Shown one piece after another: positions 9,354 to 17,611 of a stretch of DNA of 64,000 bases (positions within the stretch are counted from its first letter, which is position 1; each line of letters starts with the position of its first letter). The stretch is from Leptospira bourretii (lineage in GTDB: Bacteria; Spirochaetota; Leptospiria; Leptospirales; Leptospiraceae). The notes below the pieces were generated by a model. The model was not told the DNA's origin, made no database searches, and saw nothing but the letters and a program-made list of their open reading frames with translations. The position numbers were made by a program, and so were the translations under genes. The DNA is taken from contig NZ_RQFW01000005.1 of NCBI RefSeq assembly GCF_004770145.1, positions 372,001 through 436,000 of the forward strand. Direction: 5' to 3'.

Positions 9354-10486
9354 ATATTCATTCGTCGATATAAAAAATAGGCTGCTGAAGTAAAAATCAC
9401 TGGTGTCATCCACATTCCAATCCAAATGGGAAGGGCACCATTTTCTGCTAAAGTTTTGGCAGTCGAATTCAAAATATAATACAACAATACAACTGCAATC
9501 GTAAGACCAAGACTGGCAACACCCGCAGAACGTTTGGTAATGGCACCAGCAAGTGCTCCGAGTGTGACAACCACAAATGACATGAGTGGCATAGCAAAGG
9601 CCATATGTTGTTGGACGATCACATTACGAAAAGGAATCCCTTTAGTGATCCTTGATTCAATTTCATCTGCTAATTCAAAAAAATTCATCTCTTCTGGGTT
9701 TCGAATGGGTTTGGAAAAATAAGCTAAGTCCTCTGGAAAGTCGTAAGTTTTTTCAGCGTATTTTGTTCTAGAAACAAGTTCTAAGTTTTCATTGAAACGA
9801 ACTTCTTCTGCATCATACAAAACCCAACTATGAGGAGATGGAATGAATTTTGCTTTTTGTGAAGATACTGTGTATGTGGGATGTCCATCGGGAGTGATTT
9901 CAATATAATTGAATCCACCTTTGACAGTATTATCTTTTTCATCGATCCAATAGACGTAATAGAATCCTTTTTTACCTTTGATATGCAATTGGTAGACAAA
10001 ATCAATCAACCGATTGGAACCCTTTGCCATAATGCTATATTCAATTTGGGCTCTTTTGTTCGCGGGGATCACCACGGTTTGTCCGAACAATGTCATAATG
10101 AGCCACATGGAAATCCCAAAAAATAAAATGGGTGTGATGATACGAATAAATGAAACTCCTGCCACCATCATGGCAACAAGCTCTTTGTTTACACTAAACT
10201 GACCGATCACAAAACAAACCGAAAACATCAAAGCAGGTGCAACTACTTGATCCACCATGGATGGCAAGGAATACAAAACATGCAAATATACATGCACTTG
10301 GTTTACCTTGGAAGAAACTAAATACTTCATCACATCTGTGAATTTATAAATCACAATCATAGATGTTAACATGATGAGAGTACCAATAAAGGTTTTGAAA
10401 AAATCTAAAAATAAATAACGGTCTAATGTTCGAAAAGGGATAAATTCTCTTTTGAACCAGAAAAATGGAGTTAACAACAAATTCAT
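9350..10486 (-). CDS. LptF/LptG-family LPS export permease
   Basis: This 378-residue membrane protein has the LptF/G (YjgP/YjgQ) layout: an N-terminal cytoplasmic start ([18 protein letters not shown]), three membrane helices up to about residue 135, a periplasmic beta-rich domain (about 150-280), and three C-terminal helices beginning near [17 protein letters not shown]. LptF and LptG form the membrane part of the LptB2FG ABC transporter that pulls LPS out of the inner membrane. Which of the two this is cannot be told. It overlaps the upstream phosphatase gene by 4 bp and ends a long minus-strand operon. Confidence 0.9.
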   Translation of the reverse strand: MNLLLTPFFWFKREFIPFRTLDRYLFLDFFKTFIGTLIMLTSMIVIYKFTDVMKYLVSSKVNQVHVYLHVLYSLPSMVDQVVAPALMFSVCFVIGQFSVNKELVAMMVAGVSFIRIITPILFFGISMWLIMTLFGQTVVIPANKRAQIEYSIMAKGSNRLIDFVYQLHIKGKKGFYYVYWIDEKDNTVKGGFNYIEITPDGHPTYTVSSQKAKFIPSPHSWVLYDAEEVRFNENLELVSRTKYAEKTYDFPEDLAYFSKPIRNPEEMNFFELADEIESRITKGIPFRNVIVQQHMAFAMPLMSFVVVTLGALAGAITKRSAGVASLGLTIAVVLLYYILNSTAKTLAENGALPIWIGMWMTPVIFTSAAYFLYRRMNI

Positions 10487-11766
10487 AAAATTTCCAAAAG
10501 TAACATACTCATATCGTCGGAAATTCGTTTTGCCGAAAATGACATAGAGTCCTCATATAGAGCATTCAAAAATTCTTCACCTTTTTTGTCAGAATGATTT
10601 TTTATGGATGTAAACAAATGTTCGTCTCCATAAATCTCTCCGGCCTCATCAAAAACTTCTAAAATTCCGTCGGAATAGAGTAAAATACGGTCTCCCGAAT
10701 TTGGTGTGATCGTAAAATCTTTTAAATTAGGTTTTAAAAAGGAAACAATCAAAGTTCCCATTCCTTCCATAAATTTTGGACCTGTTTCCTTTTCGATTCG
10801 GATGAGAGGTGGATGGCCCGCAATGGAATACTGAATTTCTTTTGTATTTGTATCAACAAAGAGCACACAAGCACTGATATGATTATTAGGGACTAACTCT
10901 TGCAAGTCGCTATGAATTGATCTCAAACAAACTGATGGTTCATTTTGATTCCCGTGAATTTTAAAAGCAAGGACTGCCATCGCAGATACCATTGCCGAAG
11001 CAATTCCATGCCCAGACACATCAGCAAAAAAAAGTGCCAATTTGCCATCTTCTCTTTGCAAATAACTAATGGCATCCCCACCCACTTGGTCAAAAGACCT
11101 AAAAAAAGAATGGAGGCGAATTCCTTTTGTTTTAGGCCACTCGGTAGTGACTAAATTGGATTGAGTTTCATTTGCCAATTCCAGTTCGTTTAACATACGA
11201 TCCTGAAATCCTTTGAGTTTGGATTCCGAAATTCTTAGTTTTTCAACAGAACTAAGTCGAATGTTCAGCGTGAGATAGGATACAAGAGCCGGTGTGATGA
11301 TAGACGAAAGGTAAAGAGGTAAATCCACTTGTGGTTCTTTTGTATAAATTCCAATGACAATCCCTGCAGAAGTGACTGTCCCCAAATAAGAAACAAGGGA
11401 GCGGCGATCAACAAAACTCACTCCAATACAAGATAAAACCAAAATCATTCCGACCAGATAACCAATGTAAAGCGAATTCCAATACAAAAGAACGAGGGAG
11501 TGAGTACTCATTGTATAAAAGAAAAAAAGCATAATGGGTTGGATTTGGTTCCGCACCCTATCAGAAAAGTAAGTGGCAATGTAAAAACTTAAAGTTACCG
11601 AAGCATGTAAAACACGAATCCATTTAGGATCATACAATCCTAATTCGTCAATGGGTGCAAAAATTCCAAAACCGATAAAAGTAAAAAAAACCACGAGGCA
11701 AATTCGTGAAATTTTCATCACCTCATCATCAAGTTTAAATCGCTCTTGGAAGGATTGTTTTATCAT
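10483..11766 (-). CDS. Membrane PP2C/SpoIIE-type serine phosphatase
   Basis: This 427-residue protein has several hydrophobic helices in its first ~180 residues, a short helical linker (SSVEKLRISESKLKGFQDRM) and a SpoIIE/PP2C domain. The metal-site motifs are visible: GGDAISY, LFFADVSGHGIASAMVSA and, near the C-terminus, GDRILLYSDGILEV. SpoIIE phosphatases usually dephosphorylate STAS-domain anti-anti-sigma factors. Two STAS genes lie elsewhere in this window (22.9 and 52.4 kb), but no direct pairing can be shown. It overlaps the thioesterase gene by 4 bp upstream and the LptF/G gene by 4 bp downstream. Confidence 0.9.
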   Translation of the reverse strand: MIKQSFQERFKLDDEVMKISRICLVVFFTFIGFGIFAPIDELGLYDPKWIRVLHASVTLSFYIATYFSDRVRNQIQPIMLFFFYTMSTHSLVLLYWNSLYIGYLVGMILVLSCIGVSFVDRRSLVSYLGTVTSAGIVIGIYTKEPQVDLPLYLSSIITPALVSYLTLNIRLSSVEKLRISESKLKGFQDRMLNELELANETQSNLVTTEWPKTKGIRLHSFFRSFDQVGGDAISYLQREDGKLALFFADVSGHGIASAMVSAMAVLAFKIHGNQNEPSVCLRSIHSDLQELVPNNHISACVLFVDTNTKEIQYSIAGHPPLIRIEKETGPKFMEGMGTLIVSFLKPNLKDFTITPNSGDRILLYSDGILEVFDEAGEIYGDEHLFTSIKNHSDKKGEEFLNALYEDSMSFSAKRISDDMSMLLLEIL

Positions 11767-12188
11767 ACCAAATGATTGGATCCAAATTTTGTTTTAAAAT
11801 GTTCAGGAAGGGCCGAAGGTTTTTGTAATTCGAAATCAAACCAAACAAAGGCAGCATTTCCTGTTAATACACATTCTTCGTTTTCATTCCACATAGAACA
11901 AATCACAGTAAATGCTCTGGAAGAAATGGAATCCACTTCCAAAGTGATTTCTAAAGTAGCAGGAAATACAACTTGTTTGCGGTAGTCCATGTCAAGATGT
12001 GTTAACACAGGTCCGGCTTTTACAGGTTTTAGTGGAGAGTCCCACAATCCTTCTTTTGTAAAATAATCCGCCCTTGCAGATTCAAAATATCTAACGTACG
12101 TTACATTGTTTACGTGACCGAAGGCATCCATTTCACCCCAAACAACTTGTTGGGTGAATTTATGTTTATATTTGATTGGTTTAGACAT
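11763..12188 (-). CDS. Acyl-CoA thioesterase, 4HBT/YbgC family
   Basis: This 141-residue single hotdog-domain protein has the 4HBT signature WGEMDAFGHVNNVTYVRYFE near its N-terminus, whose Asp is the usual catalytic residue. The family hydrolyses acyl-CoA thioesters in the cytosol; YbgC members act on short acyl chains or acyl-ACP and interact with lipid synthesis enzymes. It lies 6 bp downstream of pbpC and overlaps the phosphatase by 4 bp, so it is embedded in the envelope operon. Substrate unknown. Confidence 0.88.
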   Translation of the reverse strand: MSKPIKYKHKFTQQVVWGEMDAFGHVNNVTYVRYFESARADYFTKEGLWDSPLKPVKAGPVLTHLDMDYRKQVVFPATLEITLEVDSISSRAFTVICSMWNENEECVLTGNAAFVWFDFELQKPSALPEHFKTKFGSNHLV

Positions 12189-12194
12189 GTGTTG

Positions 12195-14354
12195 TTACCG
12201 AACTTCAAATAAAGAAAGAGATAAAACTTTACCATCCCTATCCTTTACTTGCAAACGATATTCTCCCTTCTTTGGTTCCCAGAGGTATGGACCTCCAACA
12301 GACCCAATCTTTTCATCGTTTAAATAATAAGAATAGGAAACATCGTAAGAACTGAAAGTAAAGAGGATTTTTTGGCGCCCCAAAGGAATGTCTGGATCCA
12401 ATGCAAAGATACTTCCATTCACAGGAGTCAGGATTCTTGTCGCTTTGGTCCTCTCTATCCTACTCTCTTTAGACAAGGACGAATCAGAAATTGAATCTGA
12501 TGAAATTTCCTCTTTCGGTTTTTTTAATTGGGAACCAAGCGACTCATGGAATAAATCCATTGTCTCTCGCCACACAGGAGCCGCACCAGTGATCCCCGAA
12601 ACATCTAACATAGGACTTCCTGTTGGATTACCTACCCAAACTCCTACTGTATAAACTTCTGAATAACCGATGCACCAATTGTCTCTCATATCTTGACTGG
12701 TTCCGGTTTTGACAGAAGTATAATAAGCAGTGGATAAAAAATTATCCCAACCGAATCCGAGTGACCTTGCTTCCCTATCCGCAAGGATTTCCGATACCAG
12801 ATAACTTGTTTTAGGTGAAAATACTCGTCTAGAATTTGATGGAACATCGGAATGTTCAAATTTTAATTCAGAATACATTCCATCGTTGGCCAAAGTTCTG
12901 TAGGCGTTGGTTAATTCCAAAAGTGTAATGTCAGCTGTCCCAAGTGCCAAAGAGGGCCCATAAAATTCAGGATACCGAAGCCCGGTGATTCCCAATCGTT
13001 CCAAAACCAAAATGAACTCGTTAATATCGAGAAATGACAATGCACGGATGGCAGGAATATTTAAGGAAGAACCAAGGCTTTCTCGAACAGTCACATTGCC
13101 CTTATAAGATTTATCATAATTTAACGGGCGATAAATTCCTTGGTAAACGGGAATACCCACTGGAGAATCAGAAAGGATGGAATCGGGTGTCAGTTTATTT
13201 TCTTCAAAGTTTTCTGCGTAAACAAAAGGTTTTAAGGTAGATCCCACTTGTCTTTTGCTCCGAATGAGATCCAATTTGGATACAGAACTTTCTTCACCAA
13301 TATTAGGAACATAAACCAAAACTTGGCCTGTGCGATTCTCGATAACAATCACTGCCCCATCTTTTACATTTTTATTTGCCAGGGTTTTGACATTACGTTT
13401 TAAAATCTCTTCTACTTTTCTTTGAAAGTTTAAAGATAAGGAAGACACAAACTCCGAATTATTTTTTTCCTCAATTTTGTTTTGTTTCGCAGATGAAAAA
13501 TCCAAAATTGTTTTTGTATAAAGAGGAACAAAGGATGGGTATTGGGGATAATCCAAATTTCGAAACAAACTTTCCCTCACTAGTCGAGAAATTGATTCAC
13601 AATCATCAATGCCATCTCTTTCTTTTTTTAACAAACAAACTCGTTTGATGACTTTTTCAATGGGACTTTGAGGGGACCGAATGAGGGCAGAAAGAACATA
13701 GGTTTCGTTAGGTGTTAAAGACTCAGGGGATTTTCGAAATAACCCCTTACTTGCGGAACTGATTCCTTTTAATTCCCCTCTGAAATAAATCAAATTGATA
13801 TAAGCAGTAAAAATTTCTTCTTTAGACCAAGTTTCCTCTAATTCCACAGCTCTTTGGATTTGTTTTAATTTTTGAAAGATTGTTTTTCGTTTGGATGAAG
13901 AAGATTTTAACTCAGGATCTAAAAGAGAAACTAGTTGCATAGTGATTGTGGATCCACCGCGTAACGATGGTCCTGTGAGGTTTCCCCAAAAAGAAGAAAT
14001 CAGTGCATTCGAATCAATGCCTTTATGTTCAAAGAAACGTTTGTCTTCTGCATGAACCACAGAGTCGATGAGAAACTTGGGAAGTCTCTCATATTCGATC
14101 CATTCTTCCGATCGGAAATCATTTCGGGTTCGGTATCTTTGGATGAGTTCCCCACTCCTATCAAACACTTGTATATCGGAAGGGATGAATTCTGATTTGA
14201 CTTCTTTATATGTTGGTAAAGACCAAAGAGTAGAACTACAAAAAAGAAATCCTATGATGAAAAAAAAAGAAACGAGTGTGTTCCGTGTGAATCCGAAAAA
14301 AAAATTCTTTTTATTACGGATCGGAAGTCTCGGCATTTTCATAACCTGTTTCAA
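12195..14354 (-). CDS. pbpC: Penicillin-binding protein 1C (bifunctional transglycosylase/transpeptidase)
   Basis: This 719-residue protein has one N-terminal anchor, then a glycosyltransferase-51 domain (EDKRFFEHKGID, with the catalytic Glu, and LRGGSTITMQL). A transpeptidase domain follows with STLK (in GSTLKPFVYAE), SLN (SSLNIPAI) and KTG (VKTGTSQD). The C-terminal ~90 residues match the BiPBP_C Ig-like domain typical of PBP1C. It polymerises and possibly cross-links peptidoglycan in the periplasm. The first ATG lies inside the end of the upstream methyltransferase gene (41-bp overlap); the ATG 18 bp later (MPRLPIR) would shorten the overlap. Confidence 0.93.
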   Translation of the reverse strand: MKQVMKMPRLPIRNKKNFFFGFTRNTLVSFFFIIGFLFCSSTLWSLPTYKEVKSEFIPSDIQVFDRSGELIQRYRTRNDFRSEEWIEYERLPKFLIDSVVHAEDKRFFEHKGIDSNALISSFWGNLTGPSLRGGSTITMQLVSLLDPELKSSSSKRKTIFQKLKQIQRAVELEETWSKEEIFTAYINLIYFRGELKGISSASKGLFRKSPESLTPNETYVLSALIRSPQSPIEKVIKRVCLLKKERDGIDDCESISRLVRESLFRNLDYPQYPSFVPLYTKTILDFSSAKQNKIEEKNNSEFVSSLSLNFQRKVEEILKRNVKTLANKNVKDGAVIVIENRTGQVLVYVPNIGEESSVSKLDLIRSKRQVGSTLKPFVYAENFEENKLTPDSILSDSPVGIPVYQGIYRPLNYDKSYKGNVTVRESLGSSLNIPAIRALSFLDINEFILVLERLGITGLRYPEFYGPSLALGTADITLLELTNAYRTLANDGMYSELKFEHSDVPSNSRRVFSPKTSYLVSEILADREARSLGFGWDNFLSTAYYTSVKTGTSQDMRDNWCIGYSEVYTVGVWVGNPTGSPMLDVSGITGAAPVWRETMDLFHESLGSQLKKPKEEISSDSISDSSLSKESRIERTKATRILTPVNGSIFALDPDIPLGRQKILFTFSSYDVSYSYYLNDEKIGSVGGPYLWEPKKGEYRLQVKDRDGKVLSLSLFEVR

Positions 14355-14928
14355 TGATCAAATGACTTCCATACTCTCTCACTTTATGTGGGAGATCCGC
14401 CCAAATTTTTGTTGTAGGTTGGTGTTCTGGGATTTGGCATAAAATTAAAAAAGGTTTTTTTAAAGTGACACAAAAGGTATATAAACCTTCCAACATCTCT
14501 TTCATTCTTGCGGGAGTTTCCGACCAATACGTGTAAGGTGGATCCAAATAGAAAATATAAGCAGACTCGTCTCCCAACTCCCACTTTAATGCATGTTTGG
14601 TTGCATCTTTTCGAAACAATTGCACTTGGGTTAGTCCTCGAAAAAGAGAATGGAGTTGCCTAAACCGAGTTTGGTCTAATTCATAAGTTAGGAGTCTATG
14701 AACGGAAAGGCTATAGGCTTCCGCAGAAATTTGTCCACTACCAGCAAAGTAATCACAGAACAAAACAGAATCAAAACTAAGGCCCCAGGAAAGTAGGCGC
14801 GAGTCCATAAGAGAAAAAATTGCTTTTTTGACGAGGCTATTGGTAAAATTCAAATGACCCGATACATCGGCTGGTGCTGGAATTTCTTTTCCCTTCCACT
14901 TTCCTTGTGATACACGCAGGCCTTTCAT
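14314..14928 (-). CDS. rsmD: RsmD-like 16S rRNA (guanine-N2) methyltransferase
   Basis: This 204-residue protein has the RsmD pattern: N-terminal LRVSQGKWKGKEIPAP, then DYFAGSGQISAEA (SAM-binding motif I), YELDQTRFRQL (motif II), the conserved aspartate in LFRKDATKHAL, and the DPPY catalytic motif (FYLDPPYTYW). RsmD methylates G966 of 16S rRNA during small-subunit assembly. Its ATG directly abuts the stop of the upstream gene, and its 3' end overlaps pbpC by 41 bp. The position is odd for a ribosome gene, sitting among envelope genes, but such operons are common. Confidence 0.85.
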   Translation of the reverse strand: MKGLRVSQGKWKGKEIPAPADVSGHLNFTNSLVKKAIFSLMDSRLLSWGLSFDSVLFCDYFAGSGQISAEAYSLSVHRLLTYELDQTRFRQLHSLFRGLTQVQLFRKDATKHALKWELGDESAYIFYLDPPYTYWSETPARMKEMLEGLYTFCVTLKKPFLILCQIPEHQPTTKIWADLPHKVREYGSHLIIETGYENAETSDP

Positions 14929-15456
14929 TCATTTACCCAAGGATTTGATTTCTTCTAGTTGCGATAACACGTGTTTGGAGGGCGAATTCGACTCAATTTC
15001 AGAAAAAACTTTTTTGGCTTCTGATTCATTTTTTAGATCCATAAGACCGAGTCCGTACAAAAGAAGGGCATCATTGTATTTGGGACTTTGTTTTCCCGAC
15101 TTTTGGAATTCTTTTCCCCACTCAACGAGTAAATCCGATTCACCAAAAACAAGTGCCCTTTCCATAAACAAATAAATTGCGTTCCAGTAGTGTGTCGACG
15201 ATCGGAAATTAGGTGGAGCATCTTTCACCACCTTCGTTTTCAATTGGGCCCAATTCTCTTCTGTGGAAACATAGAGGAAAAAAATCCGGGGATCCTTCTC
15301 TCCCTCAGGTCCATTTAAGTATTGTAAGGACTGTTTGGAGACAGTGGCGTAATTTCCTTTTTTAAATTCTGTATAGAGGGTTGCAAAACCAGAGGCTTCG
15401 CTCCAAAGGAGCGAAGGTAGAATCAAAAAACCAAAAATATACTGAAAATAAGACAA
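14929..15456 (-). CDS. Exported TPR-like hypothetical protein
   Basis: This 175-residue protein starts at a TTG one base after the zinc-ribbon stop codon; no ATG lies near, and the N-terminus (YIFGFLILPSLLWSEA) is a clear signal peptide, which supports this start. The mature part is helical with pairs resembling tetratricopeptide repeats (YTEFKKGNYATVSKQSLQYL; YNDALLLYGLGLMDLKNESE). No Shine-Dalgarno sequence is evident, so translation may depend on coupling to the upstream gene. It probably acts as a periplasmic scaffold. Function unknown. Confidence 0.7.
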   Translation of the reverse strand: MSYFQYIFGFLILPSLLWSEASGFATLYTEFKKGNYATVSKQSLQYLNGPEGEKDPRIFFLYVSTEENWAQLKTKVVKDAPPNFRSSTHYWNAIYLFMERALVFGESDLLVEWGKEFQKSGKQSPKYNDALLLYGLGLMDLKNESEAKKVFSEIESNSPSKHVLSQLEEIKSLGK

Positions 15457-15457
15457 A

Positions 15458-15637
15458 TTACAGTTCGGTGATATTCGAAGATCCGCACATAGGGCAGATC
15501 AATTCCCAAGAATCGAGGTATTCGTCCTCCCCCTCGGCTTCCCAACGGTGGTCACAATCCTCACAAGCATACGTTACGACGTCTTCGTTGAGGCTATCCG
15601 CATCGAATTCGTCATCATCTAAAAAGTCATCTTCCAT
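15458..15637 (-). CDS. 59-aa acidic zinc-ribbon protein
   Basis: This small frame runs from an ATG at 15637 to a TAA at 15458. The product starts with a very acidic segment (MEDDFLDDDEFDADS), followed by two Cys pairs, CEDCDHRW and CPMCGSS, spaced about 23 residues apart as in a zinc ribbon. The coding frame has no stops, biased codons and a plausible ribosome site (GGAAGGG directly upstream). It heads the minus-strand operon with the TPR-like protein, rsmD and pbpC. Small zinc ribbons of this kind often bind nucleic acids or transcription and translation factors; the actual role is unknown. Confidence 0.75.
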   Translation of the reverse strand: MEDDFLDDDEFDADSLNEDVVTYACEDCDHRWEAEGEDEYLDSWELICPMCGSSNITEL

Positions 15638-15646
15638 ACCCTTCCC

Positions 15647-15675
15647 ACTAAATCACAAAGAAAAAGCCGTGTCAA
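15647..15675 (-). promoter_or_regulatory. Possible sigma-70 promoter for the zinc-ribbon/pbpC operon
   Basis: On the minus strand a perfect TTGACA (15670-15675) is followed after 17 bp by TTTAGT (15647-15652, four of six matches to TATAAT). The predicted start of transcription would be only a few bases before the ATG at 15637, so the transcript would be nearly leaderless. Otherwise the TTGACA is fortuitous. CCCACT/AGTGGG arms (15644-15649 and 15675-15680) flank the element. Confidence 0.4.
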
Positions 15676-15707
15676 GTGGGCAGGGCAAAAAAAAATGGGA
15701 ACAAACG

Positions 15708-16724
15708 ATGGCGATTTACTCCCGGTACGAACCGCACAGAAAGAAGAAATCAAAGGCACCGCTATTTCTATTGGTTTTAGCGCTTGGTCTATCCGTGTTA
15801 GGGTTTACCTATAGAAAAGAAATTTATTTTCTTTTTGCAAAAGACCAAAGTGTCAGAGCGGAAAAAACCAAAGAAAAAACAATCGAACTCTGGAAATCAG
15901 GAAATCTGAAAGAAAAAGATATAGAAGATTTCCAATCCATTGCCACAACCTATTCGGAAAAAGATCCAACGGATCCTGTTGCTTTCCATTTGATTGCACG
16001 GAGTTTGTTTTGGAATTTATATCGAATCGGAATTTATTTTGATCATGATAGTTTAATCTTACATTTAGGATCTGAATTCCAAAACTTCATTGGAAGTTCC
16101 GTTTTAGCTGATTCCACTTTGGATTCTATATTCTGGAATGCGAGGACTGCAGAATCTTTTTCTTCTTCTCCATTTTCGGATTGGGAAAACAATAAAGTCT
16201 TATTGTTCCTTGGTGAAACACACCGCCAAGTCAAACGACCACAAGTTTTGATTAATGAATATGGAAATTTGGATCGTTCTAAACTATCCCCAGAATTCCA
16301 AACTGTTTATATTTGGTTACTCACCTTTAACACTATGTTAGCTGGCGATGCGCAAGGGCTTGATAAACTCATTACCATTACCAAAGACCCTACATACAAA
16401 GCCGGAATCCAATTCACTCCAAGAGAAGAAAATTTTTTAAAAGGGCTTGGGAAATTTTATAAAAAAGATTACGTGGGAGCATTGTCTCTACTCAGGCAAG
16501 CCAAGTCCAATAACCCAGACCGAATAACAGAAACTTCCATCATCACAGAAGCCACAATCTTTCACTTACAAAACCTTTCCCAAAAAGGAATCGATCTCTT
16601 AGAAGAATTTTATCTTTCTTCTGGCAAAAAAAATCCTGAGATCCCGCTTCTTGTCGCCAAAATGGTTTCTGAAAAACCTGGAACCAAAACAAAATTGGAT
16701 TTAACACCGGAAAAAAAAGAATGA
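15708..16724 (+). CDS. Membrane-anchored TPR-like protein
   Basis: The 338-residue product starts at the ATG at 15708 (MAIYSRYEPHRKKK), preceded by a GGGA site. A longer in-frame extension upstream would run antisense through the zinc-ribbon gene and is low-complexity, so it is rejected. A basic N-terminus is followed by one membrane helix (APLFLLVLALGLSVLGF, about 17-33) and a helical domain with TPR-like units (SPEFQTVYIWLLTFNTMLAG; LKGLGKFYKKDYVGALSLL). This layout suggests a scaffold facing the periplasm. It is the first gene of a plus-strand group with a lipoprotein and SufE. Function unknown. Confidence 0.75.
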   Translation: MAIYSRYEPHRKKKSKAPLFLLVLALGLSVLGFTYRKEIYFLFAKDQSVRAEKTKEKTIELWKSGNLKEKDIEDFQSIATTYSEKDPTDPVAFHLIARSLFWNLYRIGIYFDHDSLILHLGSEFQNFIGSSVLADSTLDSIFWNARTAESFSSSPFSDWENNKVLLFLGETHRQVKRPQVLINEYGNLDRSKLSPEFQTVYIWLLTFNTMLAGDAQGLDKLITITKDPTYKAGIQFTPREENFLKGLGKFYKKDYVGALSLLRQAKSNNPDRITETSIITEATIFHLQNLSQKGIDLLEEFYLSSGKKNPEIPLLVAKMVSEKPGTKTKLDLTPEKKE

Positions 16725-17131
16725 AAGTATTTTCATTTTCTATATTTTTTCCTAAATCTTTGGTAAAACGCCTAACAGTTGCCATTTTGTTTTCAGTAAC
16801 GTTTGTCGTTTTTTTTTCACAATGTGGATTGTTTTACAAGGGAGTGCCCAAAGCAGGTGAATTCTGTTATGTGCTGACAAAACCTCCTGAATGTTTGTAT
16901 GTGGACTTCGAATCCAAAAAACTAATTTGGAATGATGTGGAATATACTTTGGAAGAAAAACTTCGTATGGATTATTTTTTTAACTCCAACGGAGAATTGT
17001 ATGAACTCACAGTTTCCACTGTCAATCGAGTGGAAATAAAAAATTTAACTACAAAGAACTTTAATCAATTCTATATGAGAAAAAAAGATAAGTTTGTAGA
17101 AACTCCAACACCGAGCGCCAAACATGAGTAA
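16721..17131 (+). CDS. Putative lipoprotein
   Basis: This 136-residue protein has a long N-region and a hydrophobic stretch (VAILFSVTFVVFF) ending at SQCG, a plausible spirochaetal lipobox with Cys35. The mature part is about 100 residues, beta-rich, with a Cys pair (FCYVLTKPPECLY). It overlaps the TPR gene by 4 bp (ATGA) and the following sufE by 8 bp, so the three are translationally linked. No family recognised. Confidence 0.65.
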   Translation: MKVFSFSIFFPKSLVKRLTVAILFSVTFVVFFSQCGLFYKGVPKAGEFCYVLTKPPECLYVDFESKKLIWNDVEYTLEEKLRMDYFFNSNGELYELTVSTVNRVEIKNLTTKNFNQFYMRKKDKFVETPTPSAKHE

Positions 17132-17537
17132 ATCGATTGAGGAAATTCAAAAAGAAATTATAGCAGAGTTTGCTGATCTTACCGACTGGGAAGAAAAGTT
17201 CCAATACCTCATTGAGTTAGGCGAAGAACTACCTCCCTATCCCGATGAAAAACGAACAGAAGAATATATAGTCCCTGGTTGCCAATCTCGAGTTTGGGTT
17301 GCACCAAAATTAGAATCAGGAAAATTAGAATTTGATGCTGATACTGATACTGCTTTGACAAAAGGTCTTATCGCCATTTTGATACGGGTGTTTTCGGGAC
17401 AATCTCCAAAAGATATAGCGGATGCCTCACTGGGTTTTATTGAAGAAGTAGGTCTTGCTAAGTTTCTTTCTATTTCAAGAAGAAACGGACTTTTCTCTAT
17501 GGTACAAAAACTAAAAGGATACGCAGAAAAAGTTTAA
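17124..17537 (+). CDS. sufE: SufE-like sulfur acceptor
   Basis: This 137-residue protein matches the SufE/CsdE family. The acceptor loop VPGCQSRVW carries the catalytic cysteine (about residue 51), and FADLTDWEEKFQYLIELG and the C-terminal FLSISRRNGLFSM helix are typical. SufE receives persulfide sulfur from the cysteine desulfurase SufS for iron-sulfur cluster assembly in the cytosol. No sufS, sufB or sufC gene is in this window, so it works with enzymes encoded elsewhere. It overlaps the preceding lipoprotein gene by 8 bp. Confidence 0.92.
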   Translation: MSKSIEEIQKEIIAEFADLTDWEEKFQYLIELGEELPPYPDEKRTEEYIVPGCQSRVWVAPKLESGKLEFDADTDTALTKGLIAILIRVFSGQSPKDIADASLGFIEEVGLAKFLSISRRNGLFSMVQKLKGYAEKV

Positions 17538-17553
17538 TCCCTTTCTTTTTTCC

Positions 17554-17583
17554 TTTGCAATCTTTAACAACCTCGCATAGAAT
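17554..17583 (+). promoter_or_regulatory. Weak candidate promoter before the serine hydrolase
   Basis: TTTGCA (17554-17559), an 18-bp spacer and TAGAAT (17578-17583) lie 28 bp before the ATG. The match to the sigma-70 consensus is only moderate, and the call rests on position. Confidence 0.25.
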
Positions 17584-17611
17584 TCTGAAACGAATCTGAA
17601 CTAGGAATTCT

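Noticed and set aside
15381..15707. 5' extension of the TPR membrane protein gene
   Set aside because: It runs antisense through the zinc-ribbon and TPR-like genes and is Ser-rich low complexity; the ATG at 15708 has a ribosome site and begins the membrane anchor.
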